From positions 7,006,001-7,070,000 of the forward strand of contig NZ_CP090063.1 in NCBI RefSeq assembly GCF_021391495.1: DNA of 64,000 bases, written 5' to 3'. Below are positions 41,781 through 48,868 of the stretch, piece after piece. Source of the DNA: Amycolatopsis acidiphila (GTDB taxonomy: Bacteria > Actinomycetota > Actinomycetes > Mycobacteriales > Pseudonocardiaceae). Position 1 is the first letter of the stretch, and each line of letters begins with the position of its first letter. The notes beneath the pieces were generated by a model. It was given only the letters and a program-made list of their open reading frames with translations, was not told where the DNA came from and searched no databases. A program made the position numbers and the translations under genes.

Positions 41781-42017
41781 ATGGCGGGCCCCGGCGACAA
41801 GCTCAGCTTCGAGCAGGACATCAGGCCGCTGTTCCGGCAGAAGGACCGCGACGCGATGCTGGCCGCCTTCGACCTGTTCGACTACGAGGACGTCGTCGAG
41901 AAGGCCGACGCCATCGTGGGATCGCTGCGCAGCGGGCAGATGCCGTGCGACGGCGCGTGGCCCGCCGAGCAGGTGGACAAGCTGCAGCAGTGGATCGACG
42001 CGGGCACGCCCGCCTGA
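41781..42017 (+). CDS. Small conserved-looking protein (78 aa)
   Basis: The product reads like a real compact domain: KLSFEQDIRPLFRQKDRDAM, LFDYEDVVEKADAIVGSLRS, GAWPAEQVDKLQQWIDAGTP. The end (W-x-x-x-x-V-x-x-L-x-x-WIDAG-x-P) recalls the C-terminus of some c-type cytochrome domains, but there is no CxxCH haem site. It starts 103 bases after a candidate LAL operator, with AGTGAGGACATG at the start. Function unknown. Confidence 0.7.
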   Translation: MAGPGDKLSFEQDIRPLFRQKDRDAMLAAFDLFDYEDVVEKADAIVGSLRSGQMPCDGAWPAEQVDKLQQWIDAGTPA

Positions 42018-42018
42018 C

Positions 42019-42043
42019 GGATCACCGGCATCCGGTGCTGACC
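42019..42043. promoter_or_regulatory. Candidate LAL operator, site 3
   Basis: ATCACCGG (42021-42028), three bases, CCGGTGCTGACC to 42043. It follows the small gene by one base and precedes the 2Fe-2S gene by 35 bases. Confidence 0.5.
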
Positions 42044-42078
42044 AATGTGGAACGTCCCCTCGCTCTCAGGAGATTCTC

Positions 42079-42585
42079 GTGAAGCTGAACGTGAACGGTG
42101 CCGATGTCGACGTTGATGACCGTTTCGCGACCAGCCCGCTGTTGTGGGTGCTGCGTGATGTGCTGGAGTTGACGGGAACCAAGTACGGCTGCGGGATTGG
42201 GTTCTGCGCCGCGTGCACGGTGCTGATCGACGGTCGCAACACGAAGTCGTGCCAGACACCGGCCGAGACCGCTGTCGGCAAGGCGATCACCACGGTCGAA
42301 GGCGTTTCGGGTCTGGTCGTGGAAGCTGTCCGGGACGCGTGGCGCCGGGGCAACGTGGTGCAGTGCGGGTACTGCCAGCCGGGTCAGACCCTGGCCGCCA
42401 CCGCGCTGCTGACGGCCGACCCGTCGCCGGACGACGCGGCGATCGGCAGTTGGATGAACGGAAACCTGTGCCGGTGCGGCACGTACCCACGGATCCGGAA
42501 GGCAATCGGCGAGGCGTCCGAGGCGCTGGCCACCGCGTGGTCGCTGCCGGAGAACTCGGCAACGAAGCGCTCCGGGTCTGGGTGA
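42079..42585 (+). CDS. 2Fe-2S subunit of a molybdenum-hydroxylase-type dehydrogenase, with foreign tail
   Basis: The first 150 or so residues are a complete IorA/CoxS-type subunit. A plant-ferredoxin cluster motif CGIGFCAACTVLIDG and later C (SCQTP) give the first cluster. QCGYCQPGQ and NLCRCGTYPRIRKAI give the second. The C-terminal residues after about 150 (SLPENSATKRSG) are antisense to a LuxR-gene fragment, so the natural end was lost in a deletion. The large molybdopterin subunit that normally follows is missing. The subunit alone is unlikely to work. GTG 42079 follows CAGGAGA. Confidence 0.82.
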   Translation: MKLNVNGADVDVDDRFATSPLLWVLRDVLELTGTKYGCGIGFCAACTVLIDGRNTKSCQTPAETAVGKAITTVEGVSGLVVEAVRDAWRRGNVVQCGYCQPGQTLAATALLTADPSPDDAAIGSWMNGNLCRCGTYPRIRKAIGEASEALATAWSLPENSATKRSGSG

Positions 42586-43250
42586 CCGGCCAGGGCGAGA
42601 GCGGCGAGGCGAAGGCCCGCTGCCCAGCCCTCCGTTCGCTCGTGCAACAGCGCTACGCCCGCATCGGCCAAGTCGACGCCCGACGCCGCGAGCAGGGCTC
42701 GGGTCTCCCGCTCGGTGAACCGGAGTTCGGCGGCGCGGATCTCGGCCAGCTGACCGGCGAGGCGCAACTGGTGCAGTCCCAGCCGCAGGTCGTGCCGGGT
42801 GGTCAACACCGCGTGCCCGTGGGGTGGCAGGTTCGTCAGCAGCCGGGAGAGGTGGGTGAGCGCGTCGGGCGAGGTCAGCTCGTGCAGGTCCTCGACGACC
42901 AGCGTCAGGTCGCCGTCGATCGCGGCGAGTCCGGCCAGCACCGCGTCGACCATCGCGGACGCGTCGAACTCCGGCGTCGCCTCGGCCGGTTCCGCGCGGA
43001 TCGCGTCGAGCAGCGCGAGCCAGAACTGCTAGGCGTCCTGCTGGTCGCGCCGCACCTGGAGCACGAAGATCCGCCGCCGCTCGGCACGGTCCGCCCAGGC
43101 GCGCAACAGGGACGATTTTCCATTGCCGGCCGGTGTCGAAATGATCGTCACCTTCCGCGTCACCGCGCGATCCAGCTTGGCGAGAAGGTCACGCCACTCG
43201 ATGAGCCAAGAAGTTATCGGAGCCACCACAGCGAACCTACCGTCGAGCAT
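42530..43250 (-). pseudogene. LAL-type LuxR regulator fragment
   Basis: The start (ATG 43250) resembles the regulator at 38906: Walker A STPAGNGKSSLLRAWADRAE, then RRDQQDA and an in-frame stop (43029-43031). After the stop the frame continues with AMVDAVLAGLAAIDGDLTLV, VVEDLHELTSPDALTHL and ERTEGWAAGLRLAALALAGH. It ends after PERFVAEFSGSD, at the same place where the 38906 protein continues to its helical middle. About 70% of the gene is missing, including the HTH. Confidence 0.82.
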
Positions 43251-43261
43251 CGCCCGCGGCC

Positions 43262-43287
43262 GGAATCGCCTGAATCAGGTGACGACC
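43262..43287. promoter_or_regulatory. Candidate LAL operator, site 4
   Basis: ATCGCCTG (43265-43272), three bases, CAGGTGACGACC to 43287, between the LuxR fragment and the divergent SnoaL-like gene. A following CTCACCT is shared with site 2. The -10-like CACAAT (43303-43308) lies between it and the start codon. Confidence 0.5.
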
Positions 43288-43317
43288 GCTCACCTATCCG
43301 CTCACAATGCTGGTCCC

Positions 43318-43758
43318 GTGGACAACGAGCAGATCGTCCGGCGGGCCTACCAGGTCGCCGAGGACAAGGACCTGGAAGGGTGGGTCTCCGCCTTTACCGA
43401 GGACGGCACCTTCACCGATGAGTCCATCGGGGTCACCTATCGCGGTTCCAAGGAGTTGCCCATCACCGTCGAGGTGTACGCGCGGGCATTCCCGGACATG
43501 CACCGCGAGCTGTACCAGTTCTACGGCAGCGGTGACATCGTCGTCGTCCAGCTCGCCCTGCAAGGAACCCATCTGGGGCCGTTGAGCCTGCCGTTCGGCA
43601 CGCTGCCGGCGACCGGCAAGCGGATGGACGCGCCGTGCTGCGACGTGTTCGAACTGGTCGGCGGCAAGATCAAGCGCTTCGACTGCTACCCGTCCGGGAC
43701 CGTCCTGTTCACCCAGCTCGGCGTCATCGCGAACATCAGCGCTGCGCTGGAGTCGTGA
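43318..43758 (+). CDS. SnoaL-like polyketide-cyclase-fold protein
   Basis: A 146-residue NTF2-fold protein: VRRAYQVAEDKDLEGWVSAF, DGTFTDESIGVTYRG, FPDMHRELYQFYGSGDIVVV and KIKRFDCYPSGTVLFTQLG. The GTG start has no ribosome site but is 9 bases after CACAAT. It is followed after two bases by the hydrolase pseudogene and then an amidohydrolase, a likely former catabolic operon. Confidence 0.82.
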   Translation: MDNEQIVRRAYQVAEDKDLEGWVSAFTEDGTFTDESIGVTYRGSKELPITVEVYARAFPDMHRELYQFYGSGDIVVVQLALQGTHLGPLSLPFGTLPATGKRMDAPCCDVFELVGGKIKRFDCYPSGTVLFTQLGVIANISAALES

Positions 43759-43760
43759 CG

Positions 43761-45827
43761 ATGAGCGCACAACAGCAAGCGAGCCTGGACGCGGCCCTGC
43801 GCCAGTGGAGCTTCCCGCCCAACATCGGCATCGACGAGCGACGACGGCTGTTGGGCGAGTGATTGGCGGCGAATCCCCTGCCGGCCGACGTGCGCGTGAC
43901 CACGGGTGTGCTCGGTGACGTCCGCACCGCGGAGATCACCGTCGCCGGCGTCGACGCCCGGCACGTCGTGCTCTACTTCCACGGCGGCGTGTACGCGCTC
44001 GGCGACGCGGCGACTGCCGCCGACCTTGCCGCGCAGATCGCCAGGCGGACCAGCGCCGAGGCGATCTCGGTCGAGTATCGGCTCGCTCCCGAACATCCTT
44101 ATCCGGCTGCGGTGGACGACGCGTTCGCCGTCTACCAGGCTCTCCTCGACGATCGAGTGGCCCCTTCGGAGATCGTGACCGCCGGGGAGTCAGCGGGCGG
44201 CGGACTCGCGATCGCCACGCTGGTCAACGCGCGGGAGCGCGGGTTGCCGATGCCCGCCGCGGCGTACGTGCTGTCGCCGTGGGCGAATCTGACCCTGTCC
44301 GGGTCCACTCTGGACAGTAAGAAGGACGTCGACCCGCTACTCGACCGGACGTCCTTGCAGGCGGCGGTCGTCGACTACGTGTCCGGTAAGGACAGTGCGT
44401 CCGGGTTGATCAGTCCGGTGTTCGCCGACCTGTCCGGGCTGCCGCCACTGATCGTCCAGGCCAGCACGCACGAGGTGCTGCTCGACGACGCCATCCGGCT
44501 GGCGCGCACGGCCGCCCTAGCCGACGTGGACGTCACCCTGGACATCACGGCCGGGGTGCCACACGTCTTCCAGTCCTTCTACCCGGTTCTCGACGAAGCC
44601 GTCGCCGCACTGGACCGAGCCGGACGGCTGCTGTCAGGCCATCTCGGCGTCGAAGGCTGGTCCTTCACGGACGTGCTGCCTATGTTCAAGCTGCTGGAGA
44701 ACACGCCGACCGGCGCGGACGCCTACCACGGGCGAACCGGCCCGCTGTCGATCCGGCAACGCGCGGACGAGGAGCTCACGCCGTCGCTGCGCGGGTTCGT
44801 GGAGGCGTCCGTCGCGCACGGGTTCCCGCGCGTGCGCGACTTCAACGGCGCCGACGCGAACGGCGCCGACGGCTACCCGGTCGACGTGGTCGACGGCGTT
44901 CGCCAGAACGTTGGGCTGGCGTACCTCACCGCCGAGGTGCGCCAGCGCCAGAACCTCACCATCCTCGGCGAGGTCAACGTCGACCGCGTGCTGTTCGACG
45001 GCACGACCGCGACCGGCGTACTCACCGCGGACGGCACGGAGTACCGGGGGCGAGAGGTGATCCTCTCCGGCGGAACCTATGGCAGCGCCGCCATCCTGCT
45101 CCGCTCCGGCATCGGCCCCGCCGACCATCTATCCGATATGGACATAAAGGTAATCGCGGATCTGCCCGTGGGCCAACGGCTCCAGGACCAGCCCGGCTAC
45201 TACAACGCCTACGCGCTGGCGCCGGAATACCTGGACATGGATCCGGCGGTCGGCTCCCTGCTCTGGACGGCGTCCAGCCAGGCCGCGGCAGGCGAACTGG
45301 ATCTGCACGTGACCGCGACCCACCTGATGGACGGGTCGCTGAGCCCGACCGGCGGCGCCATCGTGCTGATGGCCGCGCTGACGCGCCCCGAATCGACCGG
45401 CACGGTGACGCTAGCCAGCCGCGATCCCGACGATCCGTCGCTGATCGACCCCAACTACCTCGGCACCGAACGCGACGCCGCCCGCATGCTCGAAGGCGTC
45501 AAACTCGGCCGCGCCATCGCCCGCAACTCGGAATTCGCCAAGTTCGTCGCGGCTGAACTGACACCGGGCGAGGCTGTCACGGACGATGACGCCCTCGCGG
45601 AGGGCATCGCGGCCAACGTCGCGGTCTACGGCCACCCCACCTCCACGGTCCCGATGGGCGGAGCCGGTGATCCGTGGGCCGTCGTCGACTCCGTCGGCGC
45701 GGTCAAGGGTGTCGCCGGGCTCCGGGTCGTCGACGCGTCGATCATCCCCGAGGTTCCGTCGTCAACCACCAACGTCACCGTCATCATGCTGGCCGAACGA
45801 ATCTTCCAACGCGTCTACGCTGGCTGA
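43761..45827 (+). pseudogene. Alpha/beta hydrolase fused to a headless GMC oxidoreductase
   Basis: The frame begins MSAQQQASLDAALRQWSFPP (ATG 43761) and meets an in-frame TGA at 43860-43862, just where relatives have their next residues. It reopens as LAANPLPADVRVTTGVLGDV. The hydrolase part has VLYFHGGVY, the nucleophile GESAGGGLAI and the His in VPHVFQSF, and ends near 44640. The same frame continues as a GMC oxidoreductase (WSFTDVLPMFKLLEN ... ILSGGTYGSAAILLRSGIGP ... GHPTSTVPMGG ... DASIIPEVPSSTTNVTVIM) but lacks its N-terminal FAD-binding GxGxxG segment of about 130 residues. A deletion joined two genes in frame. A TTG at 43863 could still start a 654-residue hybrid. Confidence 0.82.
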
Positions 45828-45840
45828 CCAGGGAGCTGCC

Positions 45841-46800
45841 GTGACCTTCACCGTCGACGTCCACCACCACGTGCTGCCCGACTTCTTCTGGCAGGCCACC
45901 AACGAGGCAGGCCATCCGGCGGGCGGCATCGCACCACCGTCCTGGTCATTGGAAAGCGCGCTGTCCTTTCTGGACGATTCAGAGATCGACGTGGCGATCA
46001 CCTCGATCAGCACCCCCGGCGTGCACACCGGCGACGACGCGGCAGCCCGCAAGCTGGCCCGACAGTGCAACGAACACTCCGCCGAACTGATCCGCGACCA
46101 CCCGGACCGATTCGGCGCTTTCGCCTGCCTTCCGCTGCCGGACGTGGACGGCACGCTCATCGAACTCGCCTATGCCCTCGATGATCTCCACCTGGACGGC
46201 GTAGTGCTGTTCAGCAACGCGCGCGGGATCTATCTCGGAGATCCACGCCTCACTCCGCTGTTCGACGAGCTGCAACGACGCGCCGCCGTGGTGTTCATCC
46301 ACCCCAACCCGTCGCCCGACCCGAGTGCGCACGCGCTCGGCCTGCCCGACTCGCTCATCGACTATCCCGCCGACACCACGAGGGCCGTCGCACAACTGCA
46401 CTACAGCAACACGTTCGCGCGCACCCCGGACGCCACATACATCCTCTCCCACGCGGGCGGAACCGTGCCGTATCTGGCCGGCCGGTTCGGCATCATCGAC
46501 GCCATGGACGTGGTCCCGGGCGGCGAGCACCGGCGGAGCGCCGCCGAGGCCTTCCGCAGCCTGTACTGGGACACCGCGCTGTCCTGGAGCGACCCGGTGC
46601 TGAGCATGTTGCGTGACCTCGTGGGCATGGACCACGTCGTGTTCGGCTCCGACTACCCCTACCTGCGTCGCGATCTCGCGGTCTCCTGTCGCGCCCAGCT
46701 CGAACGGAGCCAGGAACTGAACGACGACGAACGAACCGCGGTCCTGGGCGGCACGGCGCTGTCGGTGATCCCAAGGCTGAATGAAAGGAGAGCGACATGA
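45841..46800 (+). CDS. ACMSD-like amidohydrolase/decarboxylase
   Basis: The enzyme (319 residues) is a metal-dependent TIM-barrel protein of the amidohydrolase 2 family: DVHHHVLPDFFW (metal His pair), AAVVFIHPNPSPD, ATYILSHAGGTVPYLAGRF and the metal Asp in VVFGSDYPYLRRD. Such enzymes decarboxylate or hydrolyse aromatic acids and lactones. GTG 45841 follows AGGGAG. Its stop overlaps the next start (ATGA at 46797), showing operon structure. Confidence 0.9.
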   Translation: MTFTVDVHHHVLPDFFWQATNEAGHPAGGIAPPSWSLESALSFLDDSEIDVAITSISTPGVHTGDDAAARKLARQCNEHSAELIRDHPDRFGAFACLPLPDVDGTLIELAYALDDLHLDGVVLFSNARGIYLGDPRLTPLFDELQRRAAVVFIHPNPSPDPSAHALGLPDSLIDYPADTTRAVAQLHYSNTFARTPDATYILSHAGGTVPYLAGRFGIIDAMDVVPGGEHRRSAAEAFRSLYWDTALSWSDPVLSMLRDLVGMDHVVFGSDYPYLRRDLAVSCRAQLERSQELNDDERTAVLGGTALSVIPRLNERRAT

Positions 46801-46880
46801 GCGAAGTGCTCGACTGGAACGCAAAGACCATCGCGGAGTTCCGCGCGAACGAGGGCAGAGTCGGTGGGACCTTCGAGGGC
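46797..46880 (+). pseudogene. 5' fragment of an F420-dependent nitroreductase-like gene
   Basis: The first 28 codons match the gene at 39048 almost residue for residue (LDWNAKTIAEFRANEGRVGG, TFEG), then identity ends abruptly. The rest of the reading frame, to 47135, has no family resemblance. It was coupled to the amidohydrolase by ATGA. Confidence 0.8.
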
Positions 46881-47158
46881 TCGCCCGTCAATCCGTGCAT
46901 GAGGTTCTCCCTCACACGCCGTTCACCGTCGGCATTCGGCACGACCCGCCAGGCCCGAAACGGCCTGGGTGCAGCAACAGTTCCATCAAAGGACGATCAG
47001 GCCGAGCTGGTTACTGGACGAGAACGCGATCACCCAGCGACCAAACGCTCGCAGGCAGGCCAAAGTGAATCCGCTGGTGGGCCCGGCACTACGGGCCGGC
47101 ACGGTCATCCGGTGTTCCGGATCGAGCCGCGATGACCCGAGGGACTTGGCTGCTCGGT
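46881..47158. other. Unassigned sequence between the nitroreductase fragment and a hydrolase
   Basis: About 280 bases without a convincing gene. The base composition is less GC-rich than the surroundings in parts. On the minus strand, 46924-46891 can fold with a lower stem CGTG/CACG, a two-base bulge and an upper stem TGAGG/CCTCA with loop GAGAA. This is reminiscent of group II intron domain V, but the lower stem is short and no maturase is near. Origin unknown. Confidence 0.3.
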
Positions 47159-48007
47159 CTACTCGACGTCGAGGAACAGCTTGGTGTGCTTGACGAACAG
47201 TTCGGGGTACTGAAAATGGGCGCCATGGTTGGCGTCGGGGTAGAGGATGAGCTGTGCGTCGAGGGCATGCTGCTGGAGCAGGTATGAGTTGATGGTCGGG
47301 ATGATGATGTCGTTGTTGCCGTTGACGACCAGGGTCGGCTGCACCAGTCCTTTGAGGTGGGCGTAGGTCTCGTCCTTGTCCGCGCCGTAGGCCGCGATCG
47401 CGGCGGTCTGCGCCGCAACAGTCTCGGTCGCGACCCCGGCATCACGATCCTCGCGGCCCATGATGCGCGCCAGGAAAGCACGACCGGCGGCCTGGCTGGT
47501 CTCAGTGGAGGAGAACAGGATCGGCAGCCACATCTCCTCCTGGTGCTCATAGGTCTTGAAGAACAGCGCCCTGGTTTCCGGCGGAGCCGCACCGATCCCC
47601 TCACCGCCGCGCGGCCCGGTGCCGACCAGGACCAGGCGGCGTACCAGTGCGGGACGGTCGAGCCCCACCTGCTGGGTGACCAGGCCGCCCATGGAGTGGC
47701 CCAGCAGGTCGACGGTGCCCAGACCGATGGCGTCGATGAATGCCTCGGCGTCGCGCGCAGTCTGCTCGATGGTGTCCGGAGTGGTTCCGGTGGAGGAGGC
47801 GATACCGGCGTTGTTGAACAGGATGACCTCGCGGTCGAGGGCGAATGCGTCGGTCAGCGCCGGGTCGTGGTCGTCGAGATTGCCCATGAAGTGCTGGAAG
47901 AAGACCAGCGGAACACCGTCCTTCGCGCCGAAGCGGCGGTAGGCGAAGCGGATGCCGTTCGCCTCGACGAATTCGGTCGGGGCGGTGTCATGCGTGTAGG
48001 CGGTCAT
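47159..48007 (-). CDS. Alpha/beta-fold hydrolase
   Basis: The 282-residue protein has the oxyanion strand PLVFFQHFMGNLDDHDPALT, nucleophile elbow LLGHSMGGLVTQQVGLDRP, acid in LVVNGNNDIIIP and catalytic His in DANHGAHFQYPE. It resembles esterases or lactonases of the 3-oxoadipate enol-lactonase type. ATG 48007 follows GAAAGG at five bases; a second ATG precedes it. The SDR gene 26 bases upstream on the same strand is probably co-transcribed. Confidence 0.88.
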   Translation of the reverse strand: MTAYTHDTAPTEFVEANGIRFAYRRFGAKDGVPLVFFQHFMGNLDDHDPALTDAFALDREVILFNNAGIASSTGTTPDTIEQTARDAEAFIDAIGLGTVDLLGHSMGGLVTQQVGLDRPALVRRLVLVGTGPRGGEGIGAAPPETRALFFKTYEHQEEMWLPILFSSTETSQAAGRAFLARIMGREDRDAGVATETVAAQTAAIAAYGADKDETYAHLKGLVQPTLVVNGNNDIIIPTINSYLLQQHALDAQLILYPDANHGAHFQYPELFVKHTKLFLDVE

Positions 48008-48033
48008 CATTGCCTTTCGTGTCAACAAGAAGT

Positions 48034-48768
48034 TCAGATCGCGGTGCGGCCGCCATCGGCGGCGACCGTGGCGCCGGTGACGTAGGCCGACGCAGGCGAG
48101 GCCAGGAACGTGATCACCTGGGCGATCTCGTCGGCGTGGGCCGCCCGGCCGAGCAGCGTGGTGGCGCCGAGCGCTTCGATGCGTTCCGGGTCAGCCGCGG
48201 TGAACACCGGGCCGGGCGCGATCGTGTTGACCCGCACACCACGTGGGCTGAACTCGGCCGCCCATGCCCGGGTCATGGCAGTCAGCGTCGCCTTGGTGCC
48301 CCCGTACGCAGCGGCGCCGGACATGCCGATGGTGGCCACCATGCTGGCGACGTTGATGATGCTGCCGCCGCCGTTGGCCGCCATTCGCGGCGCGAGCGCC
48401 GCGACCAGGAAGTAGGGCGCCCGCACGTTGCTGTCGAACAGCGCGTCATAGGTGGCGACGTCCAGGTCGGCAGTGGGACCGAACCAGGAGAAACCCGCGT
48501 TGTTGACGAGCACGTCGACCTCGCCCGCCTCGTCGGCCAGACGTCGGATCTCGGTCGGGTCGGCCAGGTCGGCCGCGATGAACTGCGCCTTTCCGCCCGT
48601 CTGTGTGATTTCGGCGACGACCTGCTCGCCCCGCCGCGCATCACGGCCGTGCAGGACGACATCCGCGCCCTCACCGGCCAGCCGGATCGCGGCGGCACGC
48701 CCGATGCCGGAGGTGGCGCCGGTGACGAGGGCCCTCCGGCCAGCCACATTCTGCTGAGTACTGGTCAT
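48034..48768 (-). CDS. Short-chain dehydrogenase/reductase
   Basis: This classical SDR has 244 residues: cofactor loop ALVTGATSGIGRAAAIRLAG with a following HGRDARR (NADP preference), NNAG in VDVLVNNAGFSWFGPTA, catalytic Ser (NVASMVATIG) and Tyr-x-x-x-Lys in AAYGGTKATLTAMTRAWAAE. The start at 48768 is chosen over the much longer open frame above it, which is a shadow of the LuxR gene. It is divergent from that LuxR gene with a 100-base gap. Confidence 0.9.
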   Translation of the reverse strand: MTSTQQNVAGRRALVTGATSGIGRAAAIRLAGEGADVVLHGRDARRGEQVVAEITQTGGKAQFIAADLADPTEIRRLADEAGEVDVLVNNAGFSWFGPTADLDVATYDALFDSNVRAPYFLVAALAPRMAANGGGSIINVASMVATIGMSGAAAYGGTKATLTAMTRAWAAEFSPRGVRVNTIAPGPVFTAADPERIEALGATTLLGRAAHADEIAQVITFLASPASAYVTGATVAADGGRTAI

Positions 48769-48868
48769 GGCGCGAGCGTCGCACCCCGCCGAACCTCGGA
48801 CACCGCATGAACGTGTGATCTCCTGCGGCCGGAGTGTCAGCCGGGGATGAACGTGCCAGGCTTTCATC

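Noticed and set aside
42384..42953. A free-standing 189-residue protein from ATG 42953
   Set aside because: It is the continuation of the LuxR fragment after an in-frame stop and ends in antisense of the 2Fe-2S gene.
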